Program-made: the position numbers and the translations under genes
Notes under the pieces: model-generated
Told to the model about the DNA's origin: nothing
Seen by the model: the letters and a program-made list of their open reading frames with translations, nothing else
Databases searched by the model: none
Part shown: piece after piece, positions 1-6,175 of the stretch
How the letters are laid out: every line of letters starts with the position of its first letter
How positions within the stretch are numbered: the first letter of the stretch is position 1
Origin: an uncultured Muribaculaceae bacterium
Lineage (GTDB): Bacteria; Bacteroidota; Bacteroidia; Bacteroidales; Muribaculaceae
Direction: 5' to 3'
DNA: 6,707 bases
Assembly (NCBI GenBank): GCA_910586175.1
Contig: CAJUIJ010000134.1
Coordinates: 1 to 6,707 of the forward strand

Positions 1-30
1 AAATATAACAAAAATTAATATATTGTCAAA
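1..30 (-). promoter_or_regulatory. Possible leftward Bacteroidota-type promoter at window edge
   Basis: Read on the minus strand, TTTG (plus-strand CAAA at 27-30) could be the -33 box of the Bacteroidota primary sigma factor, whose consensus is TTTG, 19-21 bp, TAnnTTTG. Exactly 19 bp further left, positions 1-7 (AAATATA) complete seven of the eight bases of CAAAnnTA, provided the unseen base before position 1 is C. If so, a minus-strand gene starts just outside the window. The region is very AT-rich, so chance matches are common and this stays tentative. Confidence 0.25.
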
Positions 31-89
31 TTTTTTTAACAAAAAATCATTTGGTTTTTCGTAAAACCTATGTTTTTTATAGTAGACTG

Positions 90-470
90 CTATAGATTTC
101 TGCTGCTGACTGCGCTCTTTTCTTTTGATGTATTCTTTGTATCGTTGCTTCGTTGTCGTCGACGGAGTCTCCTCCCTCCCAGTTCGCTATGCAACTTGGC
201 TTGAGGTCGCGTAGCGAATTTCGGGTCAATGTAAAAACCAGGTTGAATTGTTAAAAAGGGATTCAATGGAATTACGGTTGGTGAAATGGAACGGCGATTT
301 CCAATCGCCACTAATGTCAAGACTTGTATGGAGTTATGGGCGATTGGAAATCGCCATTCCATTTCAGCTCCTGTATAGAGACCACCTTTAACAACTGCAT
401 TTTTACATTGATCCCTAATTTCCTTTAATTCCTTGTGTGATACTTGCGGTGGAGGCAAAGTTTGGGGCAA
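90..470 (-). CDS. Doubtful small ORF, 126 codons, probably not a functional gene
   Basis: This minus-strand frame is open for 126 codons from an ATG at 470 to a TAG at 90-92. I recognise no domain, signal peptide or membrane segment. The frame runs through the twin-hairpin inverted repeat at 282-366, which supplies the mirrored residues WRFPIA and AIGNRRS, so a fifth of it is repeat DNA. The C-terminal part is Arg/Ser/Lys-rich and of low complexity. Another minus frame is stop-free from about 186 to the window edge and reads more like protein (RYKEYIKRKER), so the segment could be a frameshifted relic. Equally, it could be intergenic DNA that happens to be open. I list it only because nothing else occupies the interval. 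Confidence 0.18.
   Translation of the reverse strand: MPQTLPPPQVSHKELKEIRDQCKNAVVKGGLYTGAEMEWRFPIAHNSIQVLTLVAIGNRRSISPTVIPLNPFLTIQPGFYIDPKFATRPQAKLHSELGGRRLRRRQRSNDTKNTSKEKSAVSSRNL
282..366. repeat. REP-like twin hairpin: inverted 28-nt arms, each containing its own palindrome
   Basis: Arms at 282-309 and 339-366 are reverse complements at 27 of 28 positions (one G/A mismatch), separated by 29 nt. Each arm contains a smaller perfect stem: GGCGATT-TCC-AATCGCC at 293-309 and GGCGATT-GGA-AATCGCC at 339-355. The element can therefore fold either as one long cruciform or as two 7-bp hairpins in opposite orientation. That is the layout of a REP doublet (BIME) of the kind mobilised by REP-associated tyrosine transposases. 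No transposase is present in the window, so the class assignment is inference; the symmetry is read directly. Confidence 0.75.
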
Positions 471-505
471 GGTGTTCTCACGAGGAATTAAAGGAATTCA
501 AGGAA

Positions 506-533
506 ATATGTCCCGGCGAAGCCGGATATGTGT
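506..533 (-). repeat. 28-bp dispersed hairpin element, copy 1 (downstream of the lipoprotein gene)
   Basis: The core is CCGGC-GAA-GCCGG at 513-525, flanked by ATATGT on the left and ATATGTGT on the right. It matches the reverse complement of 6143-6170 at 26 of 28 positions. Relative to the minus-strand lipoprotein gene, whose stop is at 577-579, the stem begins about 51 nt past the stop. It would appear in a 3' UTR as CCGGC-UUC-GCCGG with AU-rich flanks able to extend the stem by four pairs. There is no following U-tract, so this is not a classical intrinsic terminator. Confidence 0.7.
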
Positions 534-544
534 CGCGAAGCGAC
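532..544 (-). other. Second GAA-loop hairpin next to repeat copy 1
   Basis: GTCGC-GAA-GCGAC is a perfect 5-bp stem with a 3-nt loop. It lies six bases after the CCGGC hairpin (513-525) and shares its GAA loop (UUC on the minus strand). It sits 32 nt past the stop of the lipoprotein gene. The two hairpins in series may protect or end that transcript, but no T-run follows on the minus strand, so termination is only a possibility. Confidence 0.4.
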
Positions 545-576
545 CCTGTCTTATAACCTCGAAAGATAGTTAGTCT

Positions 577-2016
577 CTAATCCTGAGGCGCTGCGACGTA
601 TTGGTAGGCACCGAGCGAGGGTCCCTCGCCACTGAGGCGGTCCGTGCCGTCCATGTCATATTGCACCGCCGGTGTCACCAAGGCGCGGTCGGCGGCAGCC
701 TTGCAGGGGGAGTCTTGCTGCAAGCGGTAGTTGAAATAATAGTCGGAGCGCACCGTGTAGAACATAGGGTCAGTTTCCCACAGGCAATTCAAAAAATGCT
801 CGTCATCCTTGCCTCCGGATTTCAACGATACATAGCGGAAGTAGACATCGGAGTCGGCGAAATCGCCGATGTTAAGGTCATCGGTCAATCCATATATTAT
901 CGAGTTGGCAAACGATGCCTTCATCAGCGGCTGCGCGTTGCCGGGCTGGCGGTCTTTCTCAAGCACATGATAGAGCGACACCAACGGGTTGCGTATGGCG
1001 GAGAAGAGGTAATTGTTGGCGATGGTGCATTGCAGGAACTCATGAGAGCCTCCGGTGAGGCTCACCACTGCGTCGGCAGCTTCGGAGAAGCATACGCCAT
1101 ATGCGTCTACCTTGGCATATTTCGACTGCAGCACGCTTCCCTGCGAGTTGTGCAGCCAGGAGTTGGTGATGGTGAGTTTTTGACGCGAGAGGTCAGCGCA
1201 TGAGTCCACGAGCAGACCATGCACGGTGCTGCGCATGTCCACGAAGTCCAGACGGTTGTCAAAAGACCCGGGGGCGATTCGCACACCCTTCCATTGTCCG
1301 GCCATGATGTCATATTCCACATTCGGGAGCACATTGTCGAGACGGTCTCCACGCAAGGCTATCATCTTGCCCGGTGAGCCGGTGGCGAGCAGCTTACCCT
1401 CCACCACGAGCGAGGCCCCGTCGTGAAAAAGCACCTGTGCGCCGGGCTGTATCGTGAGCGTGGCAGATGGCTCCACGGTCAGCGAGTCAAACACCACGTA
1501 AGGGCGGTCGGCTGTCAATGTCATGTCCGATTTGACGCGCACGTTGCGCAGACGCGTCACATTCTGTCCGTATGCTTCGAGCCTTACGGTCTGCGTCACG
1601 CCGTTGGTGACGAACTCAATGGCATCTTCCACCAAGCCGGCGGCATTGCCCTGCGTCTCCGGTATGTAGCACTCTATAAACATGAATATGGAGTCCTTGC
1701 CGCGGATCTCCACATCCTTGAAGTCACGTCCGCTCATGCCGTCCACATTCATCGAGAAGTTGGAGTTGGGGTTCTTGAAGCGGATTGAGGATATGTTGAG
1801 GCCCTTCTTGGCGCGGTTGCGCACCACGAGGCGGGCCGTCGGCGTGCCGAGGTCGGTAAATACGGTGTCGAAATTCACCGTGTCGCGTGAGAAACTGAGC
1901 ACATCATGGCTTGATGTGGTCATCTCGTCGCTGATACATGAAGTTGTGACCGTGGTGAAAATCAGGGAAGTCAGTAGGCCGAGCAGGGCCAAAACAGTAA
2001 ATTGCGCGTGTCTCAT
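577..2016 (-). CDS. Predicted outer-membrane lipoprotein with right-handed parallel beta-helix
   Basis: The product has 479 residues. Residues 1-26 form a signal peptide (basic start, hydrophobic LLGLLTSLIF) ending at a lipobox-like VTTSC with Cys27 as the predicted lipidated residue. The next residues, ISDEM, place two acids at +4/+5, loosely like the acidic Bacteroidota lipoprotein export signal, so surface exposure is possible. Residues ~40-152 look like a beta-sandwich of the Hydin/DUF1573 type (FDTVFTDLGTPTARLVVRN). Residues ~170-400 carry beta-helix rungs (SLTVEPSATLTIQPGAQVLF, SLVVEGKLLATGS). The end, DMDGTDR...GPSLGAYQY, is the usual closing motif of such proteins. No polysaccharide-lyase catalytic set is evident, so substrate and activity are unknown. 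The gene is divergent from lpxB, with 36 bp between start codons; the ATG at 2016 is chosen because it gives a complete signal peptide. Family recognition is good, function is open. Confidence 0.88.
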   Translation of the reverse strand: MRHAQFTVLALLGLLTSLIFTTVTTSCISDEMTTSSHDVLSFSRDTVNFDTVFTDLGTPTARLVVRNRAKKGLNISSIRFKNPNSNFSMNVDGMSGRDFKDVEIRGKDSIFMFIECYIPETQGNAAGLVEDAIEFVTNGVTQTVRLEAYGQNVTRLRNVRVKSDMTLTADRPYVVFDSLTVEPSATLTIQPGAQVLFHDGASLVVEGKLLATGSPGKMIALRGDRLDNVLPNVEYDIMAGQWKGVRIAPGSFDNRLDFVDMRSTVHGLLVDSCADLSRQKLTITNSWLHNSQGSVLQSKYAKVDAYGVCFSEAADAVVSLTGGSHEFLQCTIANNYLFSAIRNPLVSLYHVLEKDRQPGNAQPLMKASFANSIIYGLTDDLNIGDFADSDVYFRYVSLKSGGKDDEHFLNCLWETDPMFYTVRSDYYFNYRLQQDSPCKAAADRALVTPAVQYDMDGTDRLSGEGPSLGAYQYVAAPQD

Positions 2017-2020
2017 ATAT

Positions 2021-2046
2021 TAAAAACGCTTTTGCCACCGTTTTTA
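2021..2046. promoter_or_regulatory. Inverted repeat between divergent start codons, candidate operator
   Basis: TAAAAACG (2021-2028) and CGTTTTTA (2039-2046) are perfect reverse complements around a 10-nt spacer. They occupy almost all of the 36 bp between the lipoprotein ATG (2016) and the lpxB ATG (2053). The position suits a two-way operator, or a 5' hairpin hiding the lpxB start. No clear TTTG/TAnnTTTG promoter pair is visible here, so any promoters must lie inside the opposing genes. The symmetry is seen; the role is inferred. Confidence 0.35.
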
Positions 2047-2052
2047 TTTTTG

Positions 2053-3225
2053 ATGAAATACATGCTTATAGCCGGTGAGGCCTCTGGCGACCTGCATGCC
2101 TCACAACTTATAAAATATTTGAAGGAGTTTGACTCCGAGGCGGAGTTCCGCTTTTTCGGGGGTGACCGTATGGCCGCCGAGGCCCGTTGCAACCCCGACC
2201 TGCATTACGACAAGATGAACGTGATGGGCTTCAGCGAGGTGCTCCGCAAGCTCCCCACCCTCTGGCGCAATCTGAAGCAGGCGAAGCGCCTGCTGCGCGA
2301 TTACCGGCCGGATGCGCTGATTCTTGTGGATTATCCCGGTTTTAACCTCACCATGGCCAAGTATGCCCACAAGCTCGGTGTGCCGGTGCATTATTTCATA
2401 TCGCCCAAGGTGTGGGCCTGGAAGGAGTATCGCGTCAAGCAGATTAAGAAGTATGTGGACCGCATGTACTCCATTCTTCCTTTCGAGGTCCCCTTCTATA
2501 AGAAGCATGGCTATGAGGTGACTTATGTGGGCAACCCCTCGGTGCAGGAGGTGGCCCATTCGTTGGGGCATCTCCCTCCGCTCAAGCATTTTGTGGAGCG
2601 TCATGACCTCGATGCCGACAAGCCCATAATAGCGCTGCTGCCGGGTTCGCGGCGTGGCGAGATTCGCAACAATCTGCCTCTCATGATAGAAGCGGCGAAG
2701 CGTTTTCCGGAGTTCCAGTATGTGGTCGGGGCGGCTCCCTCGGTGGGAGAGAAGTTTTATCGCGAGATAGCTCAGGACCCGGGCTTGCAATTGGTGTTTG
2801 GCAGCACACCCACATTGCTTAAGTATGCGCGTGCGGCAGTGGTCACGTCCGGCACGGCCACGCTCGAGACCGCGCTGATAGGCACACCGCAGGTGGTTGT
2901 ATACAGAGCCAACGGCATGGCCATATCATACAAGATTATGGAGAAGCTGCTCAAGGTGCAATATGTGTCGCTCCCTAATCTGATAGTAGGCAACTGCATA
3001 GTGCCTGAGCTGCTGGTGCATAAGTGCACGATAGATTCGATAGCCCGCGAGCTCTCGCCGCTGCTGCAGCCCTCGCCCAAGCGCGACTTCCAGCTGCAGG
3101 GTTACCGCAATATGCAGCGGCGCCTCGGCACATACGTCGCCGCCGAATATGCAGCAGAGCTGATTGTCGACGCGTGCCGGCAGTCAGCACGAGATGAAAC
3201 TTTAGTATATCCGCAAATATTTTGA
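2053..3225 (+). CDS. lpxB: Lipid-A-disaccharide synthase LpxB
   Basis: LpxB is a GT19-family glycosyltransferase. It joins UDP-2,3-diacylglucosamine to lipid X, releasing UDP and forming the beta-1,6 tetra-acyl disaccharide 1-phosphate of lipid A at the cytoplasmic face of the inner membrane. The 390-residue product is close to E. coli LpxB (382). Visible signatures are AGEASGD (7-13, Glu9), VMGFSEVL (57-64), ILVDYPGFN (90-98, Asp93), SPKVWAWKEYR (117-127), LLPGSRRGEI (195-204, Arg200), TSGTATLE (265-272) and SLPNLIVG (306-313, Asn309). By eye these align with E. coli Glu15, Asp98, Arg201 and Asn316, all important for activity, so the enzyme should be active. The frame is open upstream to a TTG at 2002, but the ATG at 2053 gives the usual N-terminus MKYxLIAGEASGD. 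No strong Shine-Dalgarno precedes it; an AT-rich stretch does. It is the first gene of the apparent lpxB-trkA-trkH operon. Confidence 0.96.
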   Translation: MKYMLIAGEASGDLHASQLIKYLKEFDSEAEFRFFGGDRMAAEARCNPDLHYDKMNVMGFSEVLRKLPTLWRNLKQAKRLLRDYRPDALILVDYPGFNLTMAKYAHKLGVPVHYFISPKVWAWKEYRVKQIKKYVDRMYSILPFEVPFYKKHGYEVTYVGNPSVQEVAHSLGHLPPLKHFVERHDLDADKPIIALLPGSRRGEIRNNLPLMIEAAKRFPEFQYVVGAAPSVGEKFYREIAQDPGLQLVFGSTPTLLKYARAAVVTSGTATLETALIGTPQVVVYRANGMAISYKIMEKLLKVQYVSLPNLIVGNCIVPELLVHKCTIDSIARELSPLLQPSPKRDFQLQGYRNMQRRLGTYVAAEYAAELIVDACRQSARDETLVYPQIF

Positions 3226-3240
3226 CTTGGGGACTCTAAT

Positions 3241-3250
3241 GTATTAATAC
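3241..3250. promoter_or_regulatory. Perfect 10-bp palindrome directly before the trkA start
   Basis: GTATTAATAC is a perfect palindrome one base ahead of the trkA ATG (3252) within the 26-nt lpxB-trkA gap. It could be a small operator or a structure affecting translation, but an AT-rich 10-mer of this kind can arise by chance. Confidence 0.2.
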
Positions 3251-3251
3251 T

Positions 3252-4586
3252 ATGAAAATATTGATTGCCGGTGATGGTGAGACCGGCACGCATCTGGCAG
3301 AGATGCTTTCGGTGGAGGGACAGGATGTGACACTGCTCGGCAGCAACCGCGACAGGCTGCAGGAACTTGATTCCACATCCAACTTCATGACGTCAATAGG
3401 TTGTGCCACCGCCGTTGACTCGCTGCATGAGTGTGGGGTGGCCGGTGCAGACTTGTTCGTGGCAGTCACCCCCGATGAGAATGTCAACTTGGTGGCGTGC
3501 GAACTCGCCAAGGGGTGTGGGGCACGCCGCTGTGTGGCCCGTGTGGACCACCCTCAGTATGGCCGGCCCGACGTGGCGGCAATTCTTAAGGATAAAGGGG
3601 TGGACCAGACCATATATCCGGAGAGGATGGTTGCTGAGACTGCGCTCCATTTCATACGTCATAACTGGGCTACCGACTGGTTTAGGTTGCAAAATGGCAA
3701 GCTGCTCGTGGTGGGGGTGAGGGTCAACGGTGATGACGCTTTTGCCGGCAAGACGCTCCGCGAACTTGCTTCGTCGCCAAAGTTCTTCCATGTGGCCGTG
3801 ATAAAGCGCGGAGGGAATGCCATCATACCGCGCGGTGATGACCGCGTGCTCCCCGGCGACACCCTCTATATATCGCTGCTGCCGTCAAATGTTGGTATGC
3901 TGCACGATTTGTGCGGTAGAAATTCTACGAAAATCAGCAAGATAATGATCACAGGCGCGGGACGAGTCACGGAGAATCTACTGCGTCTTCTGGAGTCGCG
4001 AGGGGGTGTGACAGTAATTGACCCTGACCGAGCGCGTTGCAGGGAGATGGCTTTCAAATTTCCTGATGCCGTGATTGTCAATGCCCGCTCCAATGATGTC
4101 GTGGCCATGAAGGATGAGGGGATAGAGGGTTGCGACATGTTTCTTGCTCTTACGGGTAGTTCGGAGGCCAATATAGTGTCGTGCATGGTGGCAAGGGAGC
4201 ATGGTGTGAAAAAGACGCTCGCTCGCATAGAGGAATTTCAATATATGGAAGAGGCAGAGAGCCTGGCCATAGATAAGATAGTCAATAAGAAGCAGCTTAA
4301 CACGGGCATGGTGATGAATATGCTTCTCGATTCAGAGATGGCCACCACGCAATGCCTGGCCACCGATAAGGCAGAGGTGACTGTGATGGTGGCGGGTGAA
4401 GATTCTAAGATAGTGTCGCGGCCTATATGCGAACTCTCGTTGCCGCAAGGGCTTACGATAGCCGGCTTGGTGCGCGGCGGCGAGGGGCAGCTCGTGGAGG
4501 GCCGCACGCATGTAAGACCCGGCGATCATGTGGTGGTATTCTTTCTCACCGGCTCGTTGCAGAAGGTTAAGAGACTTTTCAGGTAA
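3252..4586 (+). CDS. trkA: Trk potassium-uptake regulatory subunit TrkA (two RCK modules)
   Basis: TrkA is the cytosolic nucleotide-binding subunit that gates the TrkH K+ channel-like transporter. The 444-residue product (E. coli TrkA 458) has the full duplicated layout: RCK_N 1 at ~1-118, RCK_C 1 at ~140-222, RCK_N 2 at ~229-347 and RCK_C 2 at ~370-444. The first Rossmann loop is GDGETG (Gly7, Gly9, Gly12), followed by the conserved VTPDENVNLVACELA (72-86). The second is GAGRVT (235-240), followed by LTGSSEANIVSCMVA (300-314). The final module has LPQGLTIAGLVRGG and RPGDHVVVFF, typical of RCK_C. Two nucleotide-site positions deviate: the Asp that normally ends strand beta-2 is Gly30 in module 1 (VTLLG), while module 2 keeps Asp257 (VTVID) but has Thr240 in place of the third glycine. 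The gene follows lpxB by 26 nt and precedes trkH by 22 nt. Confidence 0.96.
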   Translation: MKILIAGDGETGTHLAEMLSVEGQDVTLLGSNRDRLQELDSTSNFMTSIGCATAVDSLHECGVAGADLFVAVTPDENVNLVACELAKGCGARRCVARVDHPQYGRPDVAAILKDKGVDQTIYPERMVAETALHFIRHNWATDWFRLQNGKLLVVGVRVNGDDAFAGKTLRELASSPKFFHVAVIKRGGNAIIPRGDDRVLPGDTLYISLLPSNVGMLHDLCGRNSTKISKIMITGAGRVTENLLRLLESRGGVTVIDPDRARCREMAFKFPDAVIVNARSNDVVAMKDEGIEGCDMFLALTGSSEANIVSCMVAREHGVKKTLARIEEFQYMEEAESLAIDKIVNKKQLNTGMVMNMLLDSEMATTQCLATDKAEVTVMVAGEDSKIVSRPICELSLPQGLTIAGLVRGGEGQLVEGRTHVRPGDHVVVFFLTGSLQKVKRLFR

Positions 4587-4608
4587 CTTTATTATACGGA
4601 TTGGAGAG

Positions 4609-6072
4609 ATGCGGACTTCGTTGCGAATAGGCTCAATGGTCAATATAGTTGGCCGTCTCGTGATAATTGATTCAATCATATTGCTGCTTCCGATGTTAGT
4701 GAGTCTTATCTATGCAGAGAGTGATTGGCTGACTTTCCTTATTGCGGCGGCAGCGGCAGCCGTATGCGGCAGTGTGGCCATGCTCTGCACCCGGCATCAC
4801 CGTGACACAATACGTGCACGCGAGGGTTTCATAATCACGGCGTTCATATGGGTTGTGTTTGGCCTTTTCGGTATAATACCCCTCATGACTTGCAGCCATC
4901 CGCTTGGGTTTACCGACGCTATGTTCGAGATAATATCGGGTTATACCACCACGGGTGCGAGTGTCATTCCCGATGTGGGCGTTATGTCGCACGGCATACT
5001 CTTCTGGCGTGCTCTCAGTCAATGGATCGGTGGCCTCGGTATAATACTTTTTATGCTCGCGCTCCTTCCGGAGCTAAATAAGTCGGTGGGCATCTCAATG
5101 TTTAATGCAGAGGCAACCGGCATAACGCACGACAAGCTGCATCCTCGCATACGTCAGACTGCCATATCGCTATGGGGGGTGTATGTGGTGCTTACCCTTG
5201 CGTCTGTGCTTGCTCTTTGGGCCGGCCCTATGGATCTCTTCAACAGTGTCTGCATCACGTTTGCCGCTATTGCCACAGGTGGCTTCTCTACGGGCGGTGA
5301 AGGGGTGATGTTGTGGCACTCCGATTATGTGCTATGTGTGTTGACGGTTGTGATGTTTGTGGCAGGCTTGAATTTCATGGCAATTTTCAACTTATGGAAG
5401 GGGGATGTGAGAGGATTCTTCCGCAACACGGTTGTGAGGGTTTTTGCAGGCGTCATACTGTTGGCTTATGTGACGCTGTTGTTGTCTGCGTTGGTTAGAG
5501 GGGAGGCGCATGGAGTTGACGAGCTGCTGGTTTATCCGATGTTTCATGTTGTATCGGCTATCACATCCACAGGATTCTCTGTGACGGGGTCAGAGGCATG
5601 GGGGCCTTATGCGCTGACGCTCACCATTGTGCTTATGACATGCGGCGCATGTGCGGGGTCTACCACCGGCGGACTCAAGGTGGACCGGCTTGTAGTGTTG
5701 TGGCAGAACCTTAAGAATGAGGTTAGGGTCACAGCTTTCCCGAAGCGCATGTATGTGGTGCGCCTTTATGGAAGTGCGCTCGACAACAGTCTCGTGTCGC
5801 GTGTGGCGGCGTTCACCTCCATCTACTTGTTGCTTACGGCATTAGTCACAGCGGTGATTACATTTTTCGGCTATTCGTTCACCGATTCATTGTTTATGGT
5901 GTCATCCTGTATAGGCTGTAATGGCTTGGGTTATGGTGTCACCGGAGAGGGCGGTTCTTTCGCGTTGCTTCCCGATGCGGTGAAATGGATTCTCACAGCC
6001 CTGATGCTTGCAGGCCGTCTCGAGATTTTCACCTACCTTGTGCTGTTCCTCCCCTCCTTCTGGCGAAGATAA
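4609..6072 (+). CDS. trkH: Trk potassium-uptake membrane subunit TrkH
   Basis: TrkH is the K+-conducting inner-membrane subunit of the SKT superfamily, built from four membrane-pore-membrane repeats and controlled by TrkA. The product has 487 residues (E. coli TrkH 483). Pore-loop filter segments are recognisable at TTTGAS (113-118), ATGGFS (222-227), TSTGFS (319-324) and CNGLGYG (437-443). GACAGSTTGGLKVDR (346-360) matches the glycine-rich intramembrane gating loop of repeat three. SQWIGGLGIILFMLALLPE (137-155) and the closing LPDAVKWILTALMLAGRLEIFT are family hallmarks. The ATG at 4609 has a purine-rich GGAGAG just before it. A second in-frame ATG at 4636 (MVNIVGRL) is also possible. A longer frame opening at 4528 would overlap trkA by 59 nt with a non-family N-terminus and is rejected. 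The stop at 6070-6072 is the first triplet of a heptamer repeat. Confidence 0.95.
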   Translation: MRTSLRIGSMVNIVGRLVIIDSIILLLPMLVSLIYAESDWLTFLIAAAAAAVCGSVAMLCTRHHRDTIRAREGFIITAFIWVVFGLFGIIPLMTCSHPLGFTDAMFEIISGYTTTGASVIPDVGVMSHGILFWRALSQWIGGLGIILFMLALLPELNKSVGISMFNAEATGITHDKLHPRIRQTAISLWGVYVVLTLASVLALWAGPMDLFNSVCITFAAIATGGFSTGGEGVMLWHSDYVLCVLTVVMFVAGLNFMAIFNLWKGDVRGFFRNTVVRVFAGVILLAYVTLLLSALVRGEAHGVDELLVYPMFHVVSAITSTGFSVTGSEAWGPYALTLTIVLMTCGACAGSTTGGLKVDRLVVLWQNLKNEVRVTAFPKRMYVVRLYGSALDNSLVSRVAAFTSIYLLLTALVTAVITFFGYSFTDSLFMVSSCIGCNGLGYGVTGEGGSFALLPDAVKWILTALMLAGRLEIFTYLVLFLPSFWRR

Positions 6073-6118
6073 TAAATAATTAATAGTGAATAGTGAATAA
6101 TGAATAATGAATAATGGC
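6070..6118. repeat. Heptamer tandem repeat starting on the trkH stop codon
   Basis: Seven consecutive 7-base units run without interruption: TAATAAA, TAATTAA, TAGTGAA, TAGTGAA, TAATGAA, TAATGAA and TAATGGC. The first unit begins with the trkH TAA. Plus-strand stops occur in all three frames, whereas the minus strand reads open (FIIHYSLFTINYLL). From memory, strings of this sort recur in Bacteroidota intergenic DNA; I could not check that here. Confidence 0.75.
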
Positions 6119-6142
6119 TTCGCACCAGGAGTTTCGTTAAAT

Positions 6143-6170
6143 ACACATATCCGGCTTTGCCGGAACATAT
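6143..6170 (+). repeat. 28-bp dispersed hairpin element, copy 2 (downstream of trkH)
   Basis: The core CCGGC-TTT-GCCGG (6151-6163) is flanked by ACATAT and ATATGT, which can lengthen the stem by six pairs across a 3-nt bulge. The segment equals the reverse complement of 506-533 except at two positions. It lies 78 nt past the trkH stop and has the same orientation relative to trkH that copy 1 has relative to the lipoprotein gene. No U-tract follows, so it is not a textbook terminator, but a 3'-end role (stability or processing) is reasonable. Confidence 0.7.
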
Positions 6171-6175
6171 GTTCC
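6162..6175. promoter_or_regulatory. Perfect 14-bp palindrome GGAACATATGTTCC
   Basis: GGAACAT and ATGTTCC form an exact palindrome without a spacer. It overlaps the right arm of the CCGGC hairpin by two bases, so the two structures compete for the same strand. A dimeric DNA-binding protein site is one reading; part of the dispersed repeat is another. Copy 1 of the repeat lacks this full symmetry. Confidence 0.4.

Noticed and set aside
601..1203. 200-codon plus-strand ORF
   Set aside because: It is the antisense shadow of the lipoprotein gene, whose signal peptide, lipobox and beta-helix motifs are convincing.
2002..2052. TTG start extending LpxB by 17 residues
   Set aside because: It overlaps the divergent lipoprotein start and adds residues not found in the family; the ATG at 2053 gives the usual MKYxLIAGEASGD start.
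2045..2052. TATTTTTG as a -7 promoter box for lpxB
   Set aside because: It abuts the ATG, so transcription would start inside the gene, and no TTTG lies 19-21 bp upstream.
2101..2790. 229-codon minus-strand ORF across lpxB
   Set aside because: It is antisense to conserved LpxB motifs and has a His/Leu-rich shadow composition.
4528..4608. Longer TrkH start inside trkA
   Set aside because: It would add a charged 27-residue tail overlapping trkA by 59 nt; the ATG at 4609 has a purine-rich site and fits the family length.
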